Shown here piece after piece: positions 20,902-32,674 of a stretch of DNA of 64,000 nt. The position numbers and the translations under genes were made by a program. The DNA is from Arabidopsis thaliana (Eukaryota > Streptophyta > Magnoliopsida > Brassicales > Brassicaceae). Where the stretch lies: contig NC_003070.9 in NCBI RefSeq assembly GCF_000001735.4, forward strand, positions 4,836,001-4,900,000, in the 5' to 3' direction. The first letter of the stretch is position 1. Every line of letters starts with the position of its first letter. Below the pieces are notes generated by a model. It was not told the DNA's origin. It was given only the letters and a program-made list of their open reading frames with translations, and ran no database searches.

Positions 20902-21941
20902 TTAGGTAGTTGAAACAGAGGACATCACACTTAGAGACTCATTAAGAGAATCTCTCTCAGGAAGACTTGGAAACTTGATCTTGGAAGCACATGATTTATC
21001 CGGAACATACGGGCATTCCACAAACTCTTTTGCGTAATTATCAAGACATATATAGATCTGGAAAAGCTGCTTATTCCCCTTTACATCTTCATTGCATTCG
21101 ATACCCGGTGCAAATCCGATCGCGCATTTGATCGCATTTTTGATCTCGTCCAAACTGTAAAACCCATCATTTGGTTTAATACCTACACAAAAACAAACAA
21201 TGATCAATCTGCATAATTGTTTCCACAGGTTTATCTTCTTTTTCAAAATCTTTTATGTACCTTTTTGTATAAGGATGTTGAGGAGATGGACTTTGTGTTT
21301 GAATTTGAGATTGGTACGGAAGTAAGAGTGTTGGTCGAAGATAGATTGGACACAGGTGCCATGCTTATTCCACTCGTGTTCCCATAGATTTGTCTCGTTA
21401 CTTGGACATGCCCACACTCCCCACTCTGTCCATTTCTTTTCCATTTGGCAGACTAGATCTGATATCTGTTGTTTTTCCGAAATTCAGATGCTTTACAAGA
21501 ATAAATTTGTATAATAGCTTCACTTATTCTAGTTTCAGAGTCGGAAGATTTCAACAAAACATATCAGTTAGATACTAATAGAGATAGATCTATGTTAACC
21601 TTGGAGATATCGAAGAGATTGGTTTGGTCGCAAAACGCAGGCCAAGTGCCATTGTTGAACTGAGGCCAGAGTCCATGGATGATAAAATCCGACGCTGTGT
21701 TGCCTTTCGTTGGAGGGCAACATCCTTTTTGGCTATCGCATATTGCTCCTGGCCACTGCATCATATAACGAGGTATAAAAATACGGTAAGATGTGTGTAT
21801 ATATACATATATGTATGTAAGTGTTGTTGGAAACATTACGTAGTTGACCCAGTAGAAGAAATTGAAGTCTGGTTCTGTTTGAGACGAAGACACGACAAGG
21901 CTCTGTAAAATTAACAAGCTTACGATGATGATTCCTCTCAT
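20902..21941 (-). CDS. T2-family ribonuclease, S-RNase-like (copy 1)
   Basis: Four exons, 21840-21941, 21600-21755, 21261-21465 and 20902-21182, give 247 residues. A signal peptide is present (MRGIIIVSLLILQSL). Both catalytic segments are intact: CAS I as IHGLWPQ and CAS II as WEHEWNKHGTC, holding the catalytic His residues. Paired cysteines typical of the fold are visible (CDSQKGCC, CVQS). Such enzymes are secreted or vacuolar and cleave RNA via 2',3'-cyclic phosphates, usually linked to phosphate scavenging, wounding or defence. Residues after the first exon run Asn-Tyr-Trp-Pro-Gly instead of the common Leu-Gln-Trp-Pro-Gly, hinting at a shifted donor site. It is one of a tandem pair with the gene to its right. 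Confidence 0.88.
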
Positions 21942-22641
21942 GTGTTTTGCTCTCTGTGTTTCTTGATTATTTTTTGTTTCCTTGAATTTATTTCCCAATC
22001 TATATGTAAAAAGGGAAAGGTACCTCACAATCAATTGTTTCCAAAAATGAATATATAAAGAATATTTTCTTAATTTGTTTATTAATTTATTATTCTCAAC
22101 TTGGTTCTCCACTTGTCTAAAAAAATATAGGCAACCTTAATGATTACGCTGCGTCATTAATTCTCTTTGTGAAACTTAATCGGATGGACTTTTGTAACAG
22201 ATAAATGCCATGCAACAATGCTCTTGGTAACATTGGCTTGAACTGGGATCCGATAATGCCCTCAAAAGGAGATTAAACGATTCTACTACATTCCGATTAT
22301 TGTTTCTATAATACTAAACTAAATAATACTTTAGCACATTATTAAAAAACTATTGTACCGTGACTGACCAAATTCTGTTAAACTTATGCATTAGCCATTA
22401 GGGCTGAAGTTTTATGAAACGTATGATGCATTAGGAATTTTACCAATATACGAAGGTTTATCTTATTTGAATTTTAGATTTTAGAATCCCCATGAATTTG
22501 GTTTGGACTCTAAAAAGGAGAAGAGAAGTTACAAAAGATAACAAGATAAGAGACACATAAATACATAATTAAGACTTTTAGCAAAAATACATAATTAAGA
22601 TCTACCATAACAACGAAACTGAAAACACGTAAAGATATAAA

Positions 22642-23601
22642 TTAGAACTTAGAAAACTGGATTTGAGATGGACAGCTTCCTCTAGGCAAAACTGGACATT
22701 CGATAAACTCAGTTCCTGACGTATCAACACAAATATAGATCTGATGAAGCTGGGCATTACGCTCCGGATCTTTGTTACATTCTATTCCTGGCGTAAATCC
22801 AATTCCATCTTTTATCGCGTTGGTGATCTTATCCAGATTGTAGAATCCATCATCCGGATTAATTCCTACATTTACGAAAAGAAAATGGTCACTGGTGAGT
22901 TTAAAATGTACACATGAATAGTACATTTATATAGTGATTTATTAGTGTATATACCGGAGTTTTTGAGGATTTGGAGGAGATTTGCTTTTTGTTTGAGTTT
23001 AAGAGCATTTTCAAAGTACTCATGTTGGTCCATTACGGATTCGGAGCATGTACCGTGTTTCTCCCATTCGTGTTCCCAAAAGTTGAACCCTTCGTTGCTT
23101 GGACATGATAGTGTTGGCCAATTCTTTTTCAAACTACTTACGAGATCCGATATCTATACATTCATATACATGATAGCTAATAATCGTTGTTTAAGAATTA
23201 GAAGAAAAAATTACACTATCAATTATATATACCTGAGATCTATCAAATTGGCTATCGGGATCACAATTTGATGGCCATGAACCACCGTTATAATTAGGCC
23301 ATAGACCGTGGATACCAAAATCTGCAGCGGGTTTACCGGATGTTGGATAGCAACAAGCACGCGATGTATCGCAATAGGCTCCAGGCCACTGCAGCAAATT
23401 CATAAAATTTCACATTCAGTTTATATATGTACTTTGTCAAAAAGAATGAATAAAATGATTACTGGATCTTAGTTTAAACCAGAATATATATACCTGAAGA
23501 ACGAAGTAGAAGAAATCAAAGTCTTCTTGAGGACGTGAAACGAAAAGACCTTGAAACACTAGAAGCTTGAGGAGAACGTTAACACAACCCTTTGCTCCCA
23601 T
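22642..23601 (-). CDS. T2-family ribonuclease, S-RNase-like (copy 2)
   Basis: Four exons, 23494-23601, 23233-23388, 22955-23153 and 22642-22865, give 228 residues with the same intron positions and phases as its neighbour. A signal peptide begins MGAKGCVNVLLKLL. CAS I (IHGLWPN) and CAS II (WEHEWEKHGTC) keep both catalytic histidines. The first junction gives the usual FVLQ|WPGAYC. The start at 23601 is the first ATG; a longer in-frame reading begins at TTG. It is 19 residues shorter than copy 1, mainly because copy 1 has a longer C-terminal tail. Likely secreted; the physiological RNA target is unknown. Confidence 0.9.
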
Positions 23602-25496
23602 CTTTCTTCTCTTCTTTTCTGCGATTGCATGATTAAGACGTTTCGGTTTCAAAATTTATAGACAGATAAAAATGCCATTTCCCTTGTAATACCATTTTTA
23701 ATTAGTTATTCATCTACGTGATTAGTTAAGAGATTGGCATATTCTCTTAAGTAATTCATTTCATATTTCCGACCTTATTGAAAAGTCATTTTTGTACGTT
23801 TTACAAGTAGACAGTAAACTCAATCTCAGAATTTAGTAAACTGATTGTTAGAAGTTTTTTTATTTTATTTGGTAGCCCTTCATTACGCGCAATTGTCACT
23901 ATATATGTCACAATTTTTAATTAAAAAAAAATAGTTAAACATGTAGACTAGTTTTTGAGAAACTTTATGATTACAAGATTGTTAATTTACACTATGTTAG
24001 AGGACTTTTATATCCCATACCGCAATTGCATGGTATCCAAAGGATCGCAGACCAACTATCACTTAACTAAAAATATAAAAGGACCAAGTCGATCGGCAAA
24101 TCGATCCGAGTGGAGATTAAACAAAAAAGGATTGACTTGAAAATATTTCCAAGGGATATCCATTTCTATGCTTAACTAATTTTAAAATATGGGAAGGAAT
24201 TATAGTATCAACGTACGTTACAACTTACAACATGTGAGCACGTGACCCAAGCTTCAAGAAAATCTCAAATATTTTATTTATTTATTTTTCTAATAAAAAT
24301 GTTAATATTTCATTAGAAAATGAAAAAGTTAGGAATTACAAGAATGTAAAACCTATACTTTGGTCTCATAGCAAAAAAGAATAAAAAACATGGAAGCAAA
24401 TATCAATCGGTCCATCGACATCAACAAAAACAGTTAAGCTTTTGAAAACAATGAATCGATACAACAATTTTAATGAATCGCATATAAGACACCTCAAAGA
24501 GGAAGATAATGCTGTCAAACGGCAAAGGTCGAAACAATGAAAACCCAAGTGGATGGAAGCCTTTCACCGGTAGGCCGAGAACACTGAGCCGTCAACGGCG
24601 AAACACACATAGCACACGAAAATCTCAAATATAACCAACTAATGTACATTTTAACATGGAATTATGAATTATATGCTAATTAATGCTTTGTTAAGGATCC
24701 ATCCATATTCCATAGCTTAGCAAAAAAGGATCCACCCACGATTAGCGTTAAACTTAAACTTAAACATGTCTTATAGTAACACTTTAACAGAAATAAGCAA
24801 ACATCATATAAAAGAGCTAGAACATAGAAAATTAATCAATAATGAAGGAGAAGGAAGGTACGTGGAATTATAATTTAATTAGGAAGCACTACTAATCCAC
24901 TTCCCGATGATATGTACTGATCCTGGTCGTGGTTTAACAGCTAGGTTTGGTCAACCAAGCCAATGTAATAAGGTTTGATTTGATTATTTTTGTTGATTTT
25001 TGATTTGATTTGATACCTAACTGAATCCAAAGTTTAGTAGTTTACCATCCATGAGGTTACTTGGATTAAACATAATGTTGACTGTAAACCGGTCCGGTTC
25101 ATGAAAGAAAGACTTGATACGTTAAAACCGGAGTCACCCTGTATCGGTCAGAAGGACCCGGAAATCAAATGGTTTTGAATGTGACCCGAAACAACCCAAA
25201 CCCGACCCGGTCCGAATTTGTGAGGAATAGGTGTGTAATTTGTAAAAAGGCGCTCCCAATTTTCTTCTCCACTACGAAAACGGAGACTGAGAGCAGCAGC
25301 GACGAGCTTCATCGGCCGTCGTCTCCGACCTCACTCGCGATCTCCGATTACAAAAATTAGATCCTCGATTAAGAATTCGAAACATCAAAATTTCATCAAC
25401 AAAAAAAAATCAGTTACTGGATTTACGTTTCGTTTGCGTCACAGATCAGATCTCCATGATCCCTTATCCGCTTTCGTTGCGGTTCCTTAAACCTTG
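23602..25496. other. Gene-poor spacer upstream of the apyrase array
   Basis: About 1.9 kb, AT-rich on the left. A different-looking, more GC-rich stretch lies at 24300-24615 and may be an old retroelement tail (described separately). The right end (25150-25496) is a C-rich leader of APY4 with a purine-rich stretch. No gene could be supported. Confidence 0.5.
24300..24615 (-). repeat. Possible 3' fragment of a retroposed element (LINE-like), uncertain
   Basis: On the minus strand this stretch opens with balanced base composition (CGCCGTTGACGGCTCAGTG) and grades into a U-rich 3'-UTR-like tail that ends in TAATGAAATATT and an A-rich terminus near 24300, in the way LINE or processed-transcript 3' ends do. 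A 60-codon frame (24366-24548) has no domain I recognise. The call rests on composition and tail only. Confidence 0.25.
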
Positions 25497-27991
25497 ATGC
25501 AACGGTCTAATGCTCGTTCCAGGTCGAATATCAATTCAGATATGGTAGATCCTCCCGAGGTTCAGACTTCACCTGGCAACCACCGATCATCGCCGTCCAC
25601 CGCCGCCAAACCCAAGTCGAAACGAACAAAATCGATTATCTTCGTAATCGTCGCTTGTGTAACTATTGCCTTGGGTTTATTATTCATTGGCTATTCAATT
25701 TTACGCTCCGGAAGGAATCGGAGAGTTTCACTTCACTACAGCGTCATTATCGATGGTGGGAGTTCAGGGACCCGAGTTCATGTGTTCGGGTACCGGATTG
25801 AATCCGGTAAACCGGTTTTCGATTTCGGAGAGGAGAATTACGCTAGTTTGAAGTTGAGTCCTGGATTGTCTGCGTATGCTGATAATCCGGAGGGAGTGAG
25901 TGAGTCAGTGACGGAGCTTGTGGAATTCGCTAAGAAGAGAGTTCATAAGGGGAAGTTGAAGAAGAGTGATATTAGGTTAATGGCTACTGCTGGAATGAGA
26001 TTGCTTGAATTGCCTGTTCAAGAACAGATTCTTGATGTTACTAGAAGAGTTCTTAGATCTTCTGGGTTTGATTTTCGAGACGAATGGGCTTCTGTTATCT
26101 CTGGTTAGTTCTTGGAACTTCAGTTGTTGTTTAAGACTAGGGAATCTTAGGGTGATCATTGACCTCTACATTGTGGAAGTAAAAGATAGGATTGGAGTGG
26201 TGTGGATTTATGTTGCAATGATACTTTTGATGAAAGTTTCATTTTTTGTTATATAGTAGCTTAGTTGAGTGCTAGTAAAATAAATGAGATCCATTGGCTA
26301 TTGTTGGTGTTATAATTACTAGAAATCTTGGAAAATTTTCAGGATCTGATGAAGGTGTATATGCTTGGGTTGTTGCTAATCATGCGCTCGGTTCGCTTGG
26401 AGGTGAACCTTTAAAAACAACGGGAATTGTTGAACTCGGTGGGGCTTCTGCCCAGGTTTTATCTCTTGTCAAATCTGTTATTGATAAGAAAATATGCGTA
26501 TGATGCCATTTATCAGGTTTAGGATAAACCTTTACTTGTATGGTAATAGATTAATTGTGAGTGATGACTGTTTATTCATTCGTTTAGGTTACATTTGTGT
26601 CAACTGAGCTTGTGCCTTCTGAGTTCTCGCGTACGTTAGCCTATGGAAATGTCTCATACAATCTCTACAGTCACAGCTTCCTCGATTTTGGACAGGTAAC
26701 TCATGAGAGCAGAGTTTTTTTTTTCTCTTTGAGAAGTTTTGTTCTTGGTTGGCCCTTTTCTGAAGTTTGGTGTTTGGAAACTTAATGTAGTTTTGTCCCT
26801 ATTTACTACTTAGTGATCTCTGATTTTCTAAGATTCCTCAAGATTGTAGACCGTGTTACCAAAAGAAATGATTTTTGTCCATACTAATTTTCAAAAAGCT
26901 ATTAATTTTAGTCGCCTCTGCAGGATGCAGCACAAGAAAAGTTATCGGAATCACTATACAACTCAGGTTAATTTTTGACAAATCCTTAAAATAATTGCTC
27001 TTTGGAGTTCAAGCAGTTGAAATAAACTTCTCTTCCCTCAAAACTCATACAGTGTTTCAATCCTAGCAGCTGCAAACTCTACAGGGGAAGGAATAGTTCC
27101 TGACCCTTGTATTCCTAAAGGGTATATCCTTGAAACAAATTTACAAAAGGACTTACCTGGATTCTTGGCTGATAAAGGCAAATTTACAGCCACCCTTCAA
27201 GCTGCTGGTAATTTCTCAGAGTGTCGATCTGCTGCATTTGCCATGTTGCAGGAAGAAAAAGGTAAGAGCATCATTGTTGGTATAGGTGAATATCGTTCCT
27301 GTGTACAATTTTCTTATGGGTGCAGTTTTGGCACTTTTGTATACAGGGAAATGTACTTATAAGCGTTGTTCTATTGGATCAATATTCACACCTAATCTTC
27401 AAGGAAGTTTTTTGGCTACAGAGAATTTCTTCCACACATCCAAGGTATATAATCCTTTCAATTTCATGTTGGTCGATGCCAAGATTCCGTCAGAATGTGA
27501 GGAGAATTGTTTGAACATTGGTCTTTAATTTCTGTCTGGATCAGTTCTTTGGGTTGGGAGAAAAAGAGTGGCTGTCTGAAATGATTTTGGCCGGAAAGAG
27601 ATTCTGTGGAGAAGAATGGTCAAAATTGAAAGTGAAATATCCAACATTTAAGGACGAGAATTTGCTTCGGTATTGCTTCTCATCAGCATATATTATCTCA
27701 ATGCTTCATGATAGTCTTGGTGTTGCTCTTGATGATGAAAGGTAAATGTTATTGCACAAGTTCAAGATCAATCAATGTTGGTTTTCTGTGACAAAGATAT
27801 AAACAAAAAGTCGAACCTATGCTTGTTTTGTCTACAGAATCAAGTATGCAAGTAAAGCAGGAGAAGAAGACATACCACTAGATTGGGCATTGGGTGCTTT
27901 TATCCTTAATACTGCCACAGCCACTTTTGATTACAGTGGTAAATCTAGAAAAATTCTTGACTTGAGTAATGTAGCCAAATACAAAATATGA
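25497..27991 (+). CDS. APY4: GDA1/CD39 apyrase (nucleoside di/triphosphatase), APY4
   Basis: Eight exons: 25497-26103, 26343-26455, 26588-26695, 26924-26966, 27070-27261, 27347-27444, 27545-27741 and 27838-27991; 503 residues. A single N-terminal membrane anchor (about residues 46-68) follows a basic cytosolic tail, as in Golgi or endomembrane apyrases. Apyrase conserved regions are visible: ACR1 as DGGSSGTR (86-93), ACR2-like LMATAGMR, ACR4 as IVELGGASAQ, and the terminal DWALGAF. ACR1 in most relatives is DAGSSGTR; here the second residue is Gly. Family members hydrolyse NTP/NDP in the Golgi lumen or apoplast. The start could also be Met16. The last exon runs longer than in its two paralogues. 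It is first of three tandem copies. Confidence 0.9.
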
Positions 27992-29158
27992 CATTTGTTA
28001 CTATATAAAACAAAATTGTTTCAGATAAAACAAGTAAATTATTAATCATGTATATGTATTTACGTCAACTCGTGTTTGGAGCTTCAGTCTTCATAAATCT
28101 CTTTTTGTGAATTAGTTAGCTACTATAAAAAAATTAAAGACCAATTTGAATTAGCTTGTGTGAAAATGAAAATGTTTAGGAAGCTCAGTCCATGAAGCTA
28201 TCTGTGTTGAAGTGTATTACAATAATTTCTCAACAATCAATGAGACAAGATCAAGAACCGTTTATCTGCAATAACTTCTCAACATCAATGAGGGACAAGA
28301 TCAAGAGACGATTGTGATGGAGAAAGAAAGTCAAGACAATTATGATGTGATTTACACTGTCAACACGTGTATCATATACTGTAGTCCTCGATAAAATTAA
28401 TACTATAAAGATTACAGACCGATTTAAAATTCATTACCACGATATGCATGAGGACAACTATTTGATAGTTTTTTTTTTTATTTTTATGATAGACAACTCA
28501 CAACTAATTGATCCGATGCACAATAATGAGCTTATAGTATTTATTTCGACATTTCGATTGTTCAAGTCGGATTTCGGAGATGGTTTTGTGATATTTGGCT
28601 CGATCAAAATTGAACTCTTGATGGGGATCATAAGCTAAACCACGAAAATACTCATGCTTGCAATAACGAGTAGGAGAGAAACTGACCCATTGCTAGTGAT
28701 TCGTGTATCCTTGTGTTAGGTTACACACGTTTTTTTAACCACTCAAGTCTACGTCACAAAAAAAATCAATTTACCACTAATATTTTATCTTATCCTCAAT
28801 TATTGACCCGTACTATAATTTATTTTATAGACTAGATGTAGAATATATTATATAATAGCCAATAGGGATCGGTGGGAAGAGATTCATTTCTTTAAGTTAT
28901 AGGTCTGGAGCGGCCGTTTTGAACTTCTGATTATTAAATCAGATTCTAGACTAATTAAGAAGCAGGCACAAAAAGAAATAGATTACGTTTCTTATTTTCT
29001 TGCGTTGTTTTCACTACATTTATTGCTATTGCGTTACGTTTTTTTAAACTACGTTTATTGCTTAATGCTAGTATTTGATTATCTTGTTAATATAATTTTC
29101 GTTACGGTTCTTTAGACGTTAATGCAACGATCCCATGCTCCTTCCTGCAGGTTGAAAA
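27992..29158. other. Spacer between APY4 and APY3
   Basis: About 1.17 kb, AT-rich. From about 28890 rightwards it is clearly homologous to the stretch before APY5 (about 32425-32640), sharing TCAGATTCTAGACTAATTAA; the tandem unit therefore includes promoter and leader. A 64-codon frame at 28444-28638 has no recognisable content. Confidence 0.55.
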
Positions 29159-29202
29159 ATGACACCGGAGACGGATGCTCTCAAAGTTCAGATCCTACCT
29201 AA
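29122..29202 (+). promoter_or_regulatory. Overlapping uORF at the APY3 start
   Basis: ATGCAACGATCCCATGCTCC at 29122 aligns with the first codons of APY4 (ATGCAACGGTCT) but is now out of frame with APY3. It runs 26 codons to TAA at 29200-29202, passing over the APY3 initiator at 29159. If transcribed, it could lower APY3 translation. Confidence 0.6.
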
Positions 29203-31777
29203 GCACCAGTCATTGCCCTACACAGTCACGAAGGCCAAGTCGAAATCATTGATCCTGCTAGTTGTCGTTTCCGTGACTATCACGTTAGGGTTATTATTAT
29301 ATGTTTTCAACTCAAATTCTGTTATATCTTCCGGAAGTTTGCTTAGTCGGAGATGTAAGCTCCGGTACAGCGTCCTTATCGACGCAGGGAGTTCAGGGAC
29401 CCGGGTTCATGTGTTCGGGTACTGGTTTGAGTCCGGGAAACCCGTTTTCGATTTCGGAGAGAAACATTACGCTAATCTGAAGTTGACTCCTGGTTTGTCT
29501 TCGTATGCTGATAATCCGGAGGGAGCAAGCGTGTCAGTGACGAAGCTTGTGGAATTCGCCAAGCAGAGGATTCCCAAGAGAATGTTCAGGAGGAGTGACA
29601 TTAGGTTAATGGCGACTGCTGGGATGAGATTACTTGAAGTGCCTGTTCAAGAACAGATTCTTGAAGTTACAAGAAGAGTTCTTAGATCTTCAGGTTTTAT
29701 GTTTCGAGACGAATGGGCTAATGTTATCTCTGGTTAGTTGTTTTTTTTTCTTGAATCAATTCTTCATTTTGGATAAGTTGGGAAATGTAATCATTGGGAA
29801 ATGATTCAGGATCTGATGAAGGTATATATTCTTGGATTACTGCCAATTACGCACTTGGTTCGCTTGGAACTGATCCGTTGGAAACAACGGGGATTGTTGA
29901 ACTAGGCGGTGCTTCTGCGCAGGTTTAGTCTTGTCTCTCTCGTTGGATGCTAGAGTACTAGACCATGCATACATTTACGCTATATATAGCTGGCTTTCTC
30001 TTTTTCTTTGTATAAATGTAGGTATTTTCCGTCCAATTTTGGCAGAAAAAAATGATTTGACTTTTTTTTTTTGATATAATTTTCATCACAAATTTTGTAA
30101 TTTAAGACGTTTTTTGTCGCTTGATGATTCAAGATTGGGTTTAGATTTTTTTAACAAATTTGAAACGAACATTTTTGATGCAAAAATTGGTTTGAAAAAC
30201 GAACAATTCCGGATTAAGAAACTAACAACAACCGAACTATACTGCATCTAGATCTGAATCTTGATGTTGACTTTAGATGTACGTCCGGATTAAGAAACTA
30301 ACAACAACAGAACTATACTACATTTGGATCTGAATCTAGATGTTGACTTTGTAACATATTTTTAGACTTCAACTGTGGTATATGGTCGAATTGTTAGTGA
30401 TGACTATTTGTGCATATGTTTAGGTGACATTTGTGTCAAGTGAGCATGTGCCTCCTGAGTACTCGCGTACGATTGCCTACGGAAATATTTCATACACAAT
30501 CTACAGTCACAGCTTCCTCGATTATGGGAAGGTAACTTTTGAGACAAGAGGATTTGTGTCTTTGATTCCTTGTTTTTTAAAAGTTGTTTGGAAACGTATT
30601 AATCGCTGAATTTTATTTCTTTTCTTTTTCTCATCAAAATTGTAGATAATAATGCTACCAAATTTGTTAATTTTCAAAAAAGCTATTAACTTTTGTCTCC
30701 TTCCAGGATGCAGCACTAAAAAAGTTATTGGAAAAACTCCAAAACTCAGGTTAGTTGTTTTTGATAAATTGTTATAATTGCACTTTTGAGTTCATGTAAT
30801 TGTAATAATATTATTTTTCTCTCAATACTCATCTTCGGTGTTACAATTCATATAGCTAACTCTACAGTGGATGGAGTAGTTGAAGACCCTTGTACTCCTA
30901 AAGGGTACATCTACGACACAAATTCAAAGAATTATTCATCCGGATTCTTAGCTGATGAAAGCAAACTTAAAGGCTCCCTTCAAGCTGCTGGTAATTTCTC
31001 AAAATGCCGATCCGCTACGTTTGCGCTTTTGAAAGAAGGAAAAGGTAAACAAAGAGCATTATTGGTACGTATAGCTGAATGTTGTTCCTCGTATCGATTT
31101 TTCTTGATCTCTTATGGGTGTAGTTTTGTTCCTTTGTGAACAGAGAACTGTCTATATGAGCATTGTTCTATTGGATCAACATTCACACCTGATCTTCAAG
31201 GAAGTTTTTTGGCTACAGCATCTTTCTACTACACCGCCAAGGTATAATCCCATGACGTCAAGATTATATGTATGAATTTGTGGGGGAGAAATTGTTTGAA
31301 CATTAATGTCTTATATATTTTCCTGTATGAAATTAATCTGAATCAGTTCTTTGAGTTGGAAGAAAAGGGTTGGTTGTCTGAATTGATTCCAGCTGGGAAG
31401 AGATATTGTGGAGAAGAATGGTCGAAACTGATATTGGAATACCCAACAACTGATGAAGAATATTTGCGTGGCTATTGTTTCTCAGCAGCATATACTATAT
31501 CAATGCTTCATGATAGTCTTGGTATTGCTCTTGATGATGAAAGGTAAAATTTACTGCACAAATTCAAGAACATTGTAAGATTAATCAAATGTGGGTTTTT
31601 TTGGACAAAGATATAAACAAAAACTATACGTTTGTTTTTGTTTGCAGTATCACGTATGCAAGTAAAGCAGGAGAAAAACACATACCACTAGATTGGGCAT
31701 TGGGGGCTTTTATACTAGATGTTGTAACACCCAATTCTGATTACAATGGTAAATCTAGAAAATATCTTGGCTTTTAA
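29159..31777 (+). CDS. APY3: GDA1/CD39 apyrase, APY3
   Basis: Eight exons with the same sizes and phases as its neighbours: 29159-29732, 29810-29922, 30424-30531, 30707-30749, 30856-31044, 31144-31241, 31347-31543 and 31648-31777; 483 residues. Membrane anchor about residues 29-50; ACR1 DAGSSGTR at 75-82; ACR4 IVELGGASAQ; C-terminal DWALGAF. Intact and probably functional as an endomembrane nucleotide phosphatase. It is the most diverged of the three copies in exons 6-8. An upstream ATG at 29122, aligned with the APY4 start codon, opens a 26-codon out-of-frame uORF that overlaps the main start. Intron 2 contains a 76-bp tandem repeat. Confidence 0.9.
30209..30351 (+). repeat. 76-bp tandem repeat in APY3 intron 2
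   Basis: Copies at 30209-30284 and 30285-about 30351 both read CCGGATTAAGAAACTAACAA and end in TGATGTTGACTTT-like sequence. APY4 and APY5 lack it in the matching intron, so it arose after the gene duplication. Confidence 0.85.
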
Positions 31778-32674
31778 GTAACGTAGCCAAATACAAAATA
31801 TGAAATCATAGTTTTGTATTTTACGTTAAACTGTGTTTGAAAGTAACTATCATGTCGTCGTTCCTTTTCATGAAATAAGTTAGCTAAGTTCGTAGGTGTG
31901 TATCTTCCCCTGCATGGGATCGACTCTTCTCGTTTGTGGGATTGTATTATTGTAATAAAACTCTTTGTTTGGTTTCTTCTCTCAATAATATTGTTACAAA
32001 GTTGACGAGTACAAAACAAAAAGAGGAAGGAAACAAATTAAAAAAAAATTACTCATAAGAAAAAGAGAGAGACCAAATTAAAGTAGAGGTGGTACATAAT
32101 AACATGAAATTCAATATTGTTTTTTTGTTTTTTTGTTTTCATTCTGATTTTGATTATGGACACGAAATCTAAGATTACAGAGCAATTATGAATGGTACTG
32201 TTTAAGAAATCGGCCCACAGCGAGTGATGATATATGATCCTTTGTTCGCATGTCCTTCTGTTTTGCACACGTTTTGTAAATGTGCTTTTACTTTCTTTAA
32301 CTATTAATTTAGGTGTACAACAAAATAATAGATTTTCAAATACCAGTTACCACTAGTTTCTTATCCCTGGAGGATTGGTTACGTGAAATATCTTTTAGGT
32401 CTAAAGACTAGAGCTTGTAGTTATAGGTCTTCCTCTGGACTCCTATTTCTCAGTTCTCACTGATTATAAAATCAGATTCTAGACTAATTAAGAAGAACAG
32501 GCAAAACGAATTTGCTATTGGCCCGTTACGTTTTTTTTCCTTTAAATAATTTTTACGTTTTTTCACTACGTTTATTGCTATTGCTATAAATTTATCTTCT
32601 CAGTTTTCGTTAGAGAGTCTTAAATGCTGATACAATGTTTGTATACGTTCCAGGTTGGAAAAAAATAATCGGAT
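31778..32674. other. Spacer between APY3 and APY5
   Basis: About 0.9 kb of AT-rich sequence with APY3 3' flank and the APY5 promoter. The right part (32425-32640) is the duplicated promoter segment shared with APY3. Minus-strand short frames at 31774-32268 look incidental. Confidence 0.5.

Noticed and set aside
25150-25496. Possible separate small gene before APY4 (63-codon frame at 25169)
   Set aside because: It sits in the probable APY4 leader, ends well before the APY4 start and shows no conserved content; at most a leader frame.
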